NCBI GenBank assembly: GCA_002937895.1
Contig: PTKV01000003.1
Coordinates: forward strand, 43,244-107,243
DNA length: 64,000 bases
Source: Alphaproteobacteria bacterium MarineAlpha5_Bin9
GTDB taxonomy: Bacteria > Pseudomonadota > Alphaproteobacteria > HIMB59 > GCA-002718135
Reading direction: 5' to 3'
This document shows, one piece after another, positions 1-8,961 of this stretch. Made by a program: the position numbers and the translations under genes. Position 1 is the stretch's first letter. Each line of letters begins with the position of its first letter. The notes beneath the pieces were generated by a model. The model searched no databases. It was not told the origin of the DNA and was given only the letters and a program-made list of their open reading frames with translations.

Positions 1-1
1 T

Positions 2-55
2 AGGGCATTAAAAGCTGCATATAAAAAATCATTAGAGTTAGGTAAAAATGCTTAA
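2..55 (+). CDS. C-terminal tail of an unidentified protein (partial)
   Basis: An open frame enters from the left edge and ends at TAA 53-55, reading ...ALKAAYKKSLELGKNA. Its stop overlaps the ATG of the next gene by one base, which suggests translational coupling. Seventeen residues are too few to identify a family. The one-base overlap is the only support for it being a real gene end. Confidence 0.4.
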   Translation, partial: RALKAAYKKSLELGKNA

Positions 56-612
56 TGAAAAGTTTAGAGTTTCAAGTTGCTGAAAAAACTTTGTTCTTAT
101 TGGATAAATATGATTTTAATAAGATAACTGTTTCAATGGTTTTAAAAAGTTTGAAAAAAAAGAAAAATAATAATTTTCAAATTAAAGATAAGATTTATTT
201 ATTAAAATCAATTAATAATTATTTTGATAAAAAACTTATAAAAATAAGTGAATCAATAGAAAAATCTACTACTAAGGATATGATTTTTGAACTTTTAATG
301 GTGAGATTTGACATATTGAATGAACATCGAAGTGCAGTTATAAAGATATATGAATATTTTAAAAAAAATCCAAATTTTTTCGTTTCTCTTCTTCCAGATT
401 TTATAAATTCAATAGATTTAATTACAAGTATTGCTAAAATGAAAAAAAATAAAAAATCTTTAAATTTTATCAAGTTAAATGGATTATTAGTAATTTATTT
501 TGCTGCTTTTTTAACTTGGAAAAATGATAAAAACTCTTCATTAGATAAGACAATGAATACACTTCATAAGTATTTAAATGATTCTGAAAGAGTATTAAAA
601 TTGATTTCATAA
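55..612 (+). CDS. TetR-like/COQ9-like helical protein
   Basis: This 185-residue protein is rich in Lys, Ile and Asn and predicted all-helical. The N-terminal part (about 1-55) resembles a TetR-type helix-turn-helix in layout: a helix, a 'TVSMVLKSL'-like segment, then an aromatic-containing helix near 'KSINNYFDK'. The rest resembles the ligand/dimer domain of TetR or COQ9 proteins. The link is by general pattern, not a diagnostic motif. It starts on the stop codon of the upstream frame and is followed one base later by the tRNA-binding protein gene, so the three probably share a transcript. It could act as a regulator or as a COQ9-like lipid-binding protein; the sequence does not decide. Confidence 0.5.
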   Translation: MKSLEFQVAEKTLFLLDKYDFNKITVSMVLKSLKKKKNNNFQIKDKIYLLKSINNYFDKKLIKISESIEKSTTKDMIFELLMVRFDILNEHRSAVIKIYEYFKKNPNFFVSLLPDFINSIDLITSIAKMKKNKKSLNFIKLNGLLVIYFAAFLTWKNDKNSSLDKTMNTLHKYLNDSERVLKLIS

Positions 613-613
613 A

Positions 614-958
614 ATGAGTAATAATATCATAGAATTTAAAGATTTTTTAAAAGTTGATATAAGAGTTGGAACAGTTATTACAGCAAAATTAAGTGAAGGT
701 TTAAAAAAACCTTATATAATTCTACAGATTGATTTTGGAAAAAATATAGGAATTAAAAAAAGTTCTGCACAATTAACCGCTAATTATGTTCCAAAAAAAC
801 TTGTGAATAAACAAGTTGCTGCAGTAGTAAACTTTAAACCCAAACAAATAGGTAATTTAATATCTGAAGTTCTGGTTTTAGGCTTTCCAGATTTGGATAA
901 AGAGCCAATTTTATTTTCACCAGATAAGAAAATAGAAAATGGATCTAAAATTTTTTAA
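614..958 (+). CDS. csaA: CsaA/EMAP-type tRNA-binding domain protein
   Basis: This 114-residue protein is a single OB-fold tRNA-binding domain, the family of CsaA, YgjH and the MetRS C-terminus. The typical start 'FLKVDIRVGTV' is present. The middle holds 'KKSSAQLTANY' and 'VNFKPKQIGNLISEVLVLG', and the end 'ENGSKIF' matches the usual family ending. Length is normal for CsaA. CsaA proteins bind tRNA and have been proposed as export chaperones; the cellular role here is not shown. It lies one base after the TetR-like gene and is convergent with the histidine kinase gene. Confidence 0.9.
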   Translation: MSNNIIEFKDFLKVDIRVGTVITAKLSEGLKKPYIILQIDFGKNIGIKKSSAQLTANYVPKKLVNKQVAAVVNFKPKQIGNLISEVLVLGFPDLDKEPILFSPDKKIENGSKIF

Positions 959-966
959 CTTTATAT

Positions 967-2262
967 TTAGACAGGCAATGAAATATCAATTTTTAAACCG
1001 TTAAATTTTGATTTTTTAAGAGATATTTCTCCACCATGCGATCTAACTATATCTCTTGAAATCGTCATACCTAAGCCGCTTTCTCCTTTTAATTTATTTC
1101 TAGAAGGATCTAGTGTAAAAAATGGTTTAAAGACATCTTCATAATTCTTTTGAGGTATTCCTGGCCCATCATCTTCTATTGTTATTAAAATATTATTTTC
1201 ATTTCCATCTAGTTTTATTTCAATTTTTTTTGAATAACGAATTGAATTTTCAATCAAATTTATAAAACATCTTCTTAACTGTAAAGGTCTTCCAGAACTT
1301 TTTATCTTTTTAAGAATATTTAATTTTATATCGATTTGATCATCTTTAATATTTTCACATATTTCTTTCAGAAAATCATGGAAAAAAATTATTTCAATTG
1401 GATCTGGTATTTCTCCTTTAACAAAGCTTACATAGCTATCAAGCATGGCAGTCATTTCATTTATATCTGATATAAGATCCGTTTTAGTTTTTTCATTTTT
1501 AATTAATGATAATTGAAGTTTCATTCTAGTCAAAGGAGTTCTAAGATCGTGACTGACTCCAGCTAACATATCAGTTCTTTGTTTTAAAAATCTTTTTATT
1601 CTTGTTCTCATTTGATTAAAAGCATTAGTTGTCTGCCTGATTTCTGAAGATCCAGATTCTTTTAATTCAGGGGCATCTAATCCTCTTCCAAAAGTTTCAG
1701 CTATTATTGATAATTTTTTTAAAGGCCTTATTTGTCCTTTCATAAAAAAATATGCTAATAATAATAAAACTACTGAAGCAAAAAACATCCATAATAAAAA
1801 AACAAAAGCTGAACCACTATAAAGTCTATCTTTGTGAACATTAATTATGAGTAAATCTTTATTATATTGAATTACAATTTTTACTCCCTGATCTAAATTA
1901 TTTAAATCATAAAAAAAAGGTTTTTGAAGATCTTCTAGAGCTTGTTGTAGTCTTTCTGAAAGTATTCCTCTTTGTTTTTTAAAAGATAATAAATTTATAT
2001 TTCTATTTTTTTCTATTTTAATATTCATTCTAAAATCTTCTTTAGCTATTTTGAAAGCAATGGGTTCTAAATTTTGATCAATTAACTTGATTATTACATT
2101 TATGTCTGCAACTACAGATTGTGTTAATCTTTTTGAAATAATGTTCCATGAAGTTTGATAAAAAACTAAAGTTGTAACTAAAACAACAGTTATAGTTGGA
2201 ATAAAAACTATAAATAATGATCTACCCAATAAAGTTTTTGGAATTAATAATTTTTTTTTCAT
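967..2262 (-). CDS. EnvZ-type sensor histidine kinase
   Basis: This 431-residue inner-membrane sensor kinase has a first membrane helix at about residues 15-35, a periplasmic loop of about 110 residues, and a second helix at about 152-174. A HAMP linker follows, then HisKA with the phospho-accepting His238 in 'GVSHDLRTPL'. The HATPase domain shows N box 'NLIENSIRYS', G1 box 'DDGPGIP' and G2 box 'GLGMTISRDIV'. This order is that of EnvZ-like kinases. It lies three bases after the response regulator gene and is its probable partner. The signal could be osmotic, as for EnvZ, but nothing in the sequence proves this. Confidence 0.95.
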   Translation of the reverse strand: MKKKLLIPKTLLGRSLFIVFIPTITVVLVTTLVFYQTSWNIISKRLTQSVVADINVIIKLIDQNLEPIAFKIAKEDFRMNIKIEKNRNINLLSFKKQRGILSERLQQALEDLQKPFFYDLNNLDQGVKIVIQYNKDLLIINVHKDRLYSGSAFVFLLWMFFASVVLLLLAYFFMKGQIRPLKKLSIIAETFGRGLDAPELKESGSSEIRQTTNAFNQMRTRIKRFLKQRTDMLAGVSHDLRTPLTRMKLQLSLIKNEKTKTDLISDINEMTAMLDSYVSFVKGEIPDPIEIIFFHDFLKEICENIKDDQIDIKLNILKKIKSSGRPLQLRRCFINLIENSIRYSKKIEIKLDGNENNILITIEDDGPGIPQKNYEDVFKPFFTLDPSRNKLKGESGLGMTISRDIVRSHGGEISLKKSKFNGLKIDISLPV

Positions 2263-2265
2263 AAA

Positions 2266-2940
2266 TTATAATGTAACTAATTTATAACCTTTTCCTCTAA
2301 CAGTTTTAATAAAAACAGGTCTTCTAGGATTTTTTTCAATTTTTTGTCTAAGTCTAGTTATTTGAACATCAATGTTTCTATATTCACTTTCTTCATAATT
2401 ATTTTCGGCAAGTTCCTCTCTTAATACTATATCATTTTTTTTAACTATTAATTGAGATAATAATTTACCCTCCCCCTCTGTTAAATAAACATTAATATTA
2501 TTTTTTTTCAGTTGAAAAGTTTTAAGATTATATGAATATTCACCAAAAAAAATTAACCTGTTAACATCTGCATTTTTGCTGTAAAGTTTTAATAATTTTT
2601 TTATTCTTAGATATAATTCTTCAGGTTCAAAAGGTTTTGATATGTAATCATCTGCGCCAATTTGTAAGCCCTCAATTCTATTATTAGAGTCTCCTAAGGC
2701 TGTAAGCATAATTATTGGAGTAGATGAATTTTTTTTTATAGTTTTAATCAAATTTATACCATCACCTGTGGGCATCATCCTATCAATTATTATTAAATCA
2801 AATATAAAAAATTTAATTAGATTCTCGCCATTTTTGTAATCATCACAATTAAAAACTCTAAATTTTTTATCTATCAAAAAATTTTCTAAAAGATCTCGTA
2901 ATCTTTTATCATCATCTATTATCAGTATAGAATTACTCAT
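2266..2940 (-). CDS. ompR: OmpR-type response regulator
   Basis: This 224-residue two-domain regulator has an N-terminal receiver with the acidic pair in 'IIDDD', probable phospho-Asp53 in 'IIDRMMP', and the conserved Lys in 'GADDYISKPFEPEEL'. The C-terminal winged helix (about 130-224) has 'DVQITRLRQKIE' and ends 'FIKTVRGKGYKLV', as in OmpR/PhoB proteins. The kinase gene follows directly, so the two are cotranscribed. It is divergent from ilvE, with a 134-base shared spacer. The ompR name is by family resemblance; it may control different genes. Confidence 0.93.
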   Translation of the reverse strand: MSNSILIIDDDKRLRDLLENFLIDKKFRVFNCDDYKNGENLIKFFIFDLIIIDRMMPTGDGINLIKTIKKNSSTPIIMLTALGDSNNRIEGLQIGADDYISKPFEPEELYLRIKKLLKLYSKNADVNRLIFFGEYSYNLKTFQLKKNNINVYLTEGEGKLLSQLIVKKNDIVLREELAENNYEESEYRNIDVQITRLRQKIEKNPRRPVFIKTVRGKGYKLVTL

Positions 2941-3003
2941 TAAAATAAACCTATGTATTTAGTTATAATTATAATTTCATATATATATTTTGATTCAAGC
3001 ATA

Positions 3004-3032
3004 TTGACACAATTATGTATCACTGATAGTTC
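3004..3032 (+). promoter_or_regulatory. Possible sigma-70 promoter for ilvE
   Basis: A perfect -35 hexamer TTGACA lies at 3004-3009. After a 17-base spacer comes TAGTTC, a poor -10 that matches only the first bases of TATAAT. It is in the spacer between ompR and ilvE and points toward ilvE. The weak -10 keeps confidence low. Confidence 0.3.
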
Positions 3033-3074
3033 AAAGTCATCAAAAAAATAACTATTGTTTAATTTATTGATCAT

Positions 3075-3959
3075 ATGAATAAATCATTTGCGGACAGAGA
3101 AGGTTGGATTTGGCTAAATGGAGCGATGATTCCATGGAGAGAAGCAAAAACTCATGTTATTAATCAAGGCTTACATTATGCAAGTTCAGTTTTTGAAGGA
3201 GAAAGAGCTTATAATGGTATAATTTTTAAATCAAAAGAACATACTGAGCGTTTATTTAAATCTGCTGAAATTATTGGAATTAAAATTCCTTATTCTCTTG
3301 AAGAAATTATGGATGCTAAAAATCAATTGATAAAAAAAATGAATTACCAAAATTGTTATGTAAGACCAGTTGTTTGGAGAGGATCTAAGCAAATGGGATT
3401 GTCTACTTCTATGGCGGATGTAAATGTATCTATAGCTGTTTGGGATGATTGGTCTAGTTATTTTAAAATTAGTGATAGACTAGAAGGGTTAAAATTAATT
3501 ACATCTCCTTGGAAAAAACCTTCACCAGAAACTTCTCCTCATCAATCAAAATCTTCAGGGCCATATATAATATGTACACTGTCTAAAGAATTCGCTGAGC
3601 AAAAAGGTTATCATGATGCTCTAATGCTAGATTACAGAAACTATGTCGCAGAAGGGACAGGAGCAAATATATTTTTTATCAAAGAAAACAATATTTACAC
3701 ACCTATACCAGATTGTTTTTTGAACGGAATTACAAGACAAACTGTCATTGAAATGGTTAAATCTCAAGGTTTTAATTTAATCGAAAAACATATTTTGCCA
3801 GATGAAATAGAAAAATATGAAGAAGCTTTTTTAACAGGAACCGCAGCTGAAATAACACCAATAAAATCAATAGATAAAATAAATTTTGCTACAGGTAAGA
3901 ATACTATTTCTTTTAAACTTATGAATGACTTTACTAATTTAGTTAATTCATCAAAATAA
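3075..3959 (+). CDS. ilvE: Branched-chain amino acid aminotransferase
   Basis: This fold-type IV PLP enzyme of 294 residues transfers amino groups between Leu/Ile/Val and 2-oxoglutarate. It shows 'LHYASSVFEGERAY' near the start, the probable PLP Lys159 in 'HQSKSSGPY', then 'YVAEGTGANIFFI' and 'FLTGTAAEITPI', all standard for IlvE. Length is normal (about 300). D-amino-acid aminotransferase and aminodeoxychorismate lyase share the fold, but the motifs fit IlvE best. It stands alone, divergent from ompR and convergent with moaE. Confidence 0.93.
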   Translation: MNKSFADREGWIWLNGAMIPWREAKTHVINQGLHYASSVFEGERAYNGIIFKSKEHTERLFKSAEIIGIKIPYSLEEIMDAKNQLIKKMNYQNCYVRPVVWRGSKQMGLSTSMADVNVSIAVWDDWSSYFKISDRLEGLKLITSPWKKPSPETSPHQSKSSGPYIICTLSKEFAEQKGYHDALMLDYRNYVAEGTGANIFFIKENNIYTPIPDCFLNGITRQTVIEMVKSQGFNLIEKHILPDEIEKYEEAFLTGTAAEITPIKSIDKINFATGKNTISFKLMNDFTNLVNSSK

Positions 3960-3962
3960 AAT

Positions 3963-4367
3963 TTACAACCATTTATATTTTTTATTGTAATATTCTTTTT
4001 TCCAGAAAGGCGCATCTTTTTTTAAATAATTCATTATATAATTGCATGCTTCAAAACTATCTTTACGATGGGAAGAAAATACAGCGACAAGAACTATTTT
4101 ATCATTTATATTAAGTTTTCCATATCTATGGATGATTAGAGTATCAATTAAATTCCATTTTTTTTTAGCTTTTAAACATATTGTATCTAGAGTTTTAATA
4201 GCCATATCTTTATAAACTTCTAATTCTATAAACTTTACTTTTTGATTTTCATTAACATTTCTTACATTGCCTAAAAAAATTGATGTAGCACCAATATTAG
4301 AGTAATTTAATTTAATTTTTTTTATTTCAATATCAATATTAAAATCTTTTTTTTGTATTTTTATCAT
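3963..4367 (-). CDS. moaE: Molybdopterin synthase catalytic subunit MoaE
   Basis: This 134-residue protein carries the MoaE motifs 'ATSIFLGNVRNVN', 'IIHRYGKL', 'SSHRKDSFEAC' and 'KKDAPFWKKE', which includes the catalytic lysines. MoaE and thiocarboxylated MoaD convert cPMP to molybdopterin. Its start overlaps the moaD stop by one base, so the two subunits are translationally coupled. It is the last gene of the uvrC-pgsA-moaD-moaE run. Confidence 0.95.
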   Translation of the reverse strand: MIKIQKKDFNIDIEIKKIKLNYSNIGATSIFLGNVRNVNENQKVKFIELEVYKDMAIKTLDTICLKAKKKWNLIDTLIIHRYGKLNINDKIVLVAVFSSHRKDSFEACNYIMNYLKKDAPFWKKEYYNKKYKWL

Positions 4368-4615
4368 TATCCTCCGCTAACTTGAGGGAAAAAAGCAATT
4401 TCATCATTTTGATTTAACTTAATATTTATATTAGTATATTTAAGATTTATAGCAACTCTGATTAAATTTTTTTCTTCAAAATGAATTTTTAGTTTAGGAT
4501 ATTTCTTAATTATAAATTTTTTTAATGATTTTACATCTTTTAAATTTACATTTTTAATTATTTCTTGATCTTTTCCAGTAATATTTTTAAGCCAAGCAAA
4601 ATAAATTATTTTCAT
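4367..4615 (-). CDS. moaD: Molybdopterin synthase sulfur carrier MoaD
   Basis: This 82-residue ubiquitin-like protein ends in the required Gly-Gly ('FFPQVSGG'), the tail that is adenylated and thiocarboxylated before sulfur transfer. 'IYFAWLKNITGKD' at the start is typical. It overlaps pgsA by four bases at its start and moaE by one base at its stop. Confidence 0.95.
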   Translation of the reverse strand: MKIIYFAWLKNITGKDQEIIKNVNLKDVKSLKKFIIKKYPKLKIHFEEKNLIRVAINLKYTNINIKLNQNDEIAFFPQVSGG

Positions 4616-5163
4616 TCTAAATGTTTAATACCTGATTTTAAATAATCAAACCCTGTATATAAAGTTAAAAGACCTGCGATCCACAGAGCTATTTTACCTA
4701 AAAATAATATAGGAACAAGAGTTATGTCTGCTTCACTTAAGATTAATATTCCAACTGCTATTAATTGTAAGGAGGTTTTAAATTTAGCAATTTTAGAAAC
4801 AGGAACACTTATTTTAATTCCAGCTAGAAATTCTCTTAAACCTGAAACTGCTATTTCTCTTAGCAAAATAATTAAAGCAGGGATTATATCTAAACCATCT
4901 ATTACTCCCTTTGAAGTTAGTATAAGTATTACCGCAGAGACTAATAATTTATCAGCAATTGGATCAAGAAAAGTTCCTAAGTCAGAAATTTCTTTTCTTA
5001 TTCTGGCTATATAACCATCAAAAAAATCTGTAATACCTGCTAAGCAAAACAAAATGAATGCCAACCAACCAGAAAAAGGATCTTTTAAATAAATCAACAA
5101 AACTATTAAAGGAATCACCAATATTCTTAAAATAGTAAGTAAATTTGAAATATTCATTTTCAT
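4612..5163 (-). CDS. pgsA: CDP-diacylglycerol-glycerol-3-phosphate 3-phosphatidyltransferase
   Basis: This 183-residue membrane protein of the CDP-alcohol phosphatidyltransferase family makes phosphatidylglycerol phosphate. The signature D-x2-D-G-x2-A-R...G-x3-D-x3-D reads here as 'DFFDGYIAR' followed by 'LGTFLDPIADK'. Several membrane helices flank it. It sits between uvrC and moaD, an order that, from general knowledge, is common in alphaproteobacteria. Confidence 0.95.
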   Translation of the reverse strand: MKMNISNLLTILRILVIPLIVLLIYLKDPFSGWLAFILFCLAGITDFFDGYIARIRKEISDLGTFLDPIADKLLVSAVILILTSKGVIDGLDIIPALIILLREIAVSGLREFLAGIKISVPVSKIAKFKTSLQLIAVGILILSEADITLVPILFLGKIALWIAGLLTLYTGFDYLKSGIKHLE

Positions 5164-5190
5164 GATTATATTTTTTATCTGATATAATAT

Positions 5191-7101
5191 TTAATGGCTA
5201 TTAAAAAAACCATATATTTGATTTGCAATTTCATTATTTATTCCTTTAACTTTACTTATTTCAGTAAATGACGCTTCCTTTATTGCCTGAAATGAACCAA
5301 AATGATTTATCAATGCTTTTTTTCTTCTTGGCCCTATCCCTTTTATTTCTTCAAATATGGATTTTTTTATATTTTTATCTCTTCTTTTTCTGTGAGAATT
5401 TATTGCAAATCTATGAGCTTCATCTCTTATTCTTTGAATAAAAAATAAAAGCTCATCATTTGGTTTTAAAATTATTTGATCATTTTTTGTATGGATGATT
5501 TCTCTTCCAGAATTTCTTTTTACACCCTTAGCCACAGCTAATAATGATATAGAATTTAATTTATATCTTTTAATAATTTTGTTAGCAGAATTTAAATGCC
5601 CTTTTCCTCCATCGATTATTATTATATCTGGTAGATTATTGAATCCTTCATCATTAATTTTTTTCAATCTTCTATCCAAAACTTCTTCAATCATATAATA
5701 ATCATTAATTTTAGAGATGTTTTTGCCATTATTTTTGAATTTAATATTAAATTTTCTATAATTTTTATTATTAAAACCTTCTTGATCAACTACTATCATT
5801 ACTCCTACAGGTTGATTGCCAAAAGTATGACTATTATCATAAACTTCTATACGCTTTGGAATAACTTCTAATGATAGAAAATTTTTTATCATATTCATGG
5901 ATTTTATGTGATTATCTAAACTATTCTTTTTAATTTTTAAATTTTCTAGAGCATTTTTTTCTGCAAGTTTAATGTGTTTATTTTTCTCACCAGATTTTGG
6001 ATTAAAAATTGTTAATTTATTTGAATTTTTTTTATTTAATAAATTTTCTACATTCTTAAAATATTTATTATCTAAATTAATTAATATTTTAGGTGGAGGC
6101 TCTTTATCTTCATAGAATTGAAATAAAAAAGATTCTAATATCTCATATTCATTTGCATCTATTTCATGTAATGGAAAAAAACTTTTATTACCATAATTAC
6201 TTCCATTACGATAAAACATTCCATGAACACAACTTTTATTTTCATGAGCTTTTATAGCAAATATATCTATATTTCTCATATCCTTTATATATACGGATTG
6301 ATATTTTTGAATTTGATTAATAGATTTAATTCTATCTCTTAGTTTTGCTGCTTCTTCAAAATTTTTATTTTTACTTGCTTCTTTCATCATAGAGAATAGT
6401 TTTTTTTCAATTTTTTTTGTATTTCCTAATAAAAATTTCTTTGAGTCCTGTAAACTTTCCAAATATTTTTTCTTAGATATATAATTTACACAAGGAGCAC
6501 TGCATCTTTTAATATCATATAATAAACATGGTCTTGATCTATTTTTAAAAATAGAATCTGAACAACTTCTTAATAAAAAAATTTTTTGAAGAGAAACAAT
6601 TGTAAAATCTGCAATTGAAGGAGAAACAAATGGGCCATAATAATCTGCTTTAAGTTTTTTTGGCCCTCTATATTTTTGTACTCTTGGAATTTCATGTTGT
6701 TTATTAATTATAACGTAAGGGAAAGATTTATCATCTCTTAAAATAATGTTAAATCTAGGTTTAAATCTTTTAATTAAATTACATTCTAATAATAAAGCTT
6801 CTATTTCTGTATTTGTAACAAAAACATTTACATTTTTTGTTAGTCCAACCATTCTTTGTAATCTTCTAGTCAAATTATTAATTGAAGAATAATTTTTTAG
6901 TCTATTAGAGAGGTTTTTAGCCTTTCCAATATATAGTATTTCTCCATTTTTTGACTCCATTTGATAAACGCCTGATTTTTTGGGAGCTATTTTTGAAAAA
7001 TGCCTAATTATATCTTGACCTTTATAATTGTGGAATATTATATTTTTATTATGAAGATCCTCTGAATACTTTTGATCCGATATTTTTTTTAATTTAATCA
7101 T
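5191..7101 (-). CDS. uvrC: Excinuclease ABC subunit C
   Basis: This 636-residue nucleotide excision repair endonuclease has a GIY-YIG domain near residues 40-125 ('KSGVYQM', 'EILYIGKAKNLSNRLKNY'), a Cys-rich region ('CLLYDIKRCSAPC'), and a UVR motif ('EEAAKLRDRIKSINQIQ'). The UvrC RNase H-like domain follows ('RIEVYDNSH', 'PDIIIIDGGKGHLN', 'RDEAHRFAINSHRKRR'), then C-terminal HhH motifs ('IKGIGPRRKKALINHFGS'). Length is normal. With UvrAB it makes both cuts around bulky lesions. It is the first gene of its operon and is divergent from xsc. Confidence 0.97.
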   Translation of the reverse strand: MIKLKKISDQKYSEDLHNKNIIFHNYKGQDIIRHFSKIAPKKSGVYQMESKNGEILYIGKAKNLSNRLKNYSSINNLTRRLQRMVGLTKNVNVFVTNTEIEALLLECNLIKRFKPRFNIILRDDKSFPYVIINKQHEIPRVQKYRGPKKLKADYYGPFVSPSIADFTIVSLQKIFLLRSCSDSIFKNRSRPCLLYDIKRCSAPCVNYISKKKYLESLQDSKKFLLGNTKKIEKKLFSMMKEASKNKNFEEAAKLRDRIKSINQIQKYQSVYIKDMRNIDIFAIKAHENKSCVHGMFYRNGSNYGNKSFFPLHEIDANEYEILESFLFQFYEDKEPPPKILINLDNKYFKNVENLLNKKNSNKLTIFNPKSGEKNKHIKLAEKNALENLKIKKNSLDNHIKSMNMIKNFLSLEVIPKRIEVYDNSHTFGNQPVGVMIVVDQEGFNNKNYRKFNIKFKNNGKNISKINDYYMIEEVLDRRLKKINDEGFNNLPDIIIIDGGKGHLNSANKIIKRYKLNSISLLAVAKGVKRNSGREIIHTKNDQIILKPNDELLFFIQRIRDEAHRFAINSHRKRRDKNIKKSIFEEIKGIGPRRKKALINHFGSFQAIKEASFTEISKVKGINNEIANQIYGFFNSH

Positions 7102-7194
7102 ATCTTTTCAAGTAGATTGTTATTAAATAATAATATAATTCAAATAAATAATAATTCATTTAATATTATTTATTTATTATATAATAGGTTTTTT

Positions 7195-8961
7195 ATGGCT
7201 AAAATGACAACAGAAGAAGCTTTCATAAAAGTTCTTCAAATGCACGGAATAAAGCATGCTTTTGGGATAATTGGTTCAGCTTTTATGCCAATTTCTGATC
7301 TTTTTCCTAGAGCAGGTATTACCTTTTGGGATGTTGCCCATGAATCCAATGGAGGATTAATTTGCGATGGTTATACTAGAGCTACAGGTAAAATAGCCAT
7401 GTGTATTGCTCAAAACGGACCTGGAGTTACTGGATTTGTAACTCCCATAAAAACAGCTTATTGGAATCATACTCCAATGTTGTTAGTAACTCCTCAAGCT
7501 GCAAACAAAACAATTGGACAAGGTGGATTTCAAGAAATGCCACAATTGAATTTATTTAAAGATTGTGTTGTATATCAGGAAGAAGTTAGAGATCCTTCCC
7601 GAATGGCAGAAGTTTTAAATAGAGTTATTGAAAAAGCAATTAGAGGTTCTGCTCCTGCTCAAATTAACATACCTAGAGACATGTGGACACAAGTTATTGA
7701 TATAGAATTACCATCCATTATAAGAATGGAAAGAAGTTCAGGAGGTGCAAATGCTATTTTAGAAGCATCTAAGATTTTGTCTGATTCTAAATTTCCAGTA
7801 ATTTTATCAGGTGCAGGAGTAATTTTAGCAGATGCTATTGAAGACTGTAAAAAATTGGCTGAAAGGCTAGATGCACCTGTTGCTTGCGGATATCAACATA
7901 ATGATAGTTTTCCTGGAAGCCATCCTTTAGCTGTGGGACCACTAGGATATAATGGTTCAAAGGCTGCAATGGAAATTATTTCAAAAGCTGATGTAGTTTT
8001 AGCTTTAGGAACAAGATTAAACCCCTTCTCAACTTTACCTGGATACGGAATTGATTATTGGCCAAAGAAAGCTAAGATAATTCAAGTTGATATTAATTCT
8101 GATAGAATAGGTTTAGCAAAAAAAATTGATGTAGGCATTTGTGGAGATGCAAAATTAGTTGCTCAACAATTATTATTAAAGTTATCTTCAAATGCAGGTA
8201 ATTTTGATAGAGAAAAAAGAAAAGCTTTTATTCATCAAGCTAAATCATCTTGGCTACAAACTTTAACAAGTTTAGATCATGAAGAAGATGATCCAGGTAC
8301 TTCATGGAATAAAGACTCAAGAGAGAAAGATCCCAATTTGATTTCACCAAGAATGGCCTGGAGAGCTATTCAAGCTGGATTGCCTAAGGATGTAATTATT
8401 TCAAGTGATATTGGGAATAACTGTGCTATCGGTAATGCATATCCGACTTTTGAAAAAGGACGAAAATATCTGGCACCAGGACTTTTTGGTCCCTGCGGTT
8501 ATGGTTTTCCAGCTATTACAGGAGCTAAAATAGGGTGTCCAAATACACCAGTAGTTGGGTTCGCCGGGGATGGAGCTTTTGGAATATCAATGTCTGAAAT
8601 GTCATCTATGAATCGAAAAGAATGGCCTAATATTACGATGGTAATTTTTAGAAATTTTCAATGGGGAGCTGAAAAAAGAAATTCTATACTTTGGTATAAT
8701 AATAATTTTGTAGGAACAGAATTGGATACTCAATTAAGTTTTGCTAAAATTGCTGAAGCTTGCGGTTTTAAAGGGGTTATAGTTAAAACTAGTGAGGATT
8801 TAACCGATGCTATTAAAATTTCATGTGCAGAGCAACAAAAAGGTATAACAACTTTTATTGAGGTTATTCTTAATCAGGAGCTTGGTGAACCATTTAGAAG
8901 AGACGCTATGAAAAAACCAGTAACTGTCGCTGGTATAAACTTATCTGATATGAAAAATTAA
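7195..8961 (+). CDS. xsc: Sulfoacetaldehyde acetyltransferase
   Basis: This ThDP-dependent enzyme converts sulfoacetaldehyde plus phosphate to acetyl phosphate plus sulfite, the desulfonation step of taurine and isethionate breakdown. The N-terminus '[16 protein letters not shown]', '[20 protein letters not shown]', '[20 protein letters not shown]' and '[17 protein letters not shown]' match Xsc closely and separate it from acetolactate synthases. The ThDP motif runs from '[12 protein letters not shown]' to 'FRNFQWG'. I chose ATG 7195 (M27 of the track ORF) because '[10 protein letters not shown]' is the usual Xsc start, AGG lies just upstream, and the first 26 track residues are Asn/Ile-rich. 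That gives 588 residues, the family length. The phosphotransacetylase and aminotransferase lie 14-16 kb away. Confidence 0.93.
   Translation: MAKMTTEEAFIKVLQMHGIKHAFGIIGSAFMPISDLFPRAGITFWDVAHESNGGLICDGYTRATGKIAMCIAQNGPGVTGFVTPIKTAYWNHTPMLLVTPQAANKTIGQGGFQEMPQLNLFKDCVVYQEEVRDPSRMAEVLNRVIEKAIRGSAPAQINIPRDMWTQVIDIELPSIIRMERSSGGANAILEASKILSDSKFPVILSGAGVILADAIEDCKKLAERLDAPVACGYQHNDSFPGSHPLAVGPLGYNGSKAAMEIISKADVVLALGTRLNPFSTLPGYGIDYWPKKAKIIQVDINSDRIGLAKKIDVGICGDAKLVAQQLLLKLSSNAGNFDREKRKAFIHQAKSSWLQTLTSLDHEEDDPGTSWNKDSREKDPNLISPRMAWRAIQAGLPKDVIISSDIGNNCAIGNAYPTFEKGRKYLAPGLFGPCGYGFPAITGAKIGCPNTPVVGFAGDGAFGISMSEMSSMNRKEWPNITMVIFRNFQWGAEKRNSILWYNNNFVGTELDTQLSFAKIAEACGFKGVIVKTSEDLTDAIKISCAEQQKGITTFIEVILNQELGEPFRRDAMKKPVTVAGINLSDMKN

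Noticed and set aside
7117-7194. N-terminal 26-residue extension of the xsc ORF
   Set aside because: It is an Asn/Ile-rich run from AT-rich leader DNA. ATG 7195 has an upstream AGG and gives the usual Xsc N-terminus and length.
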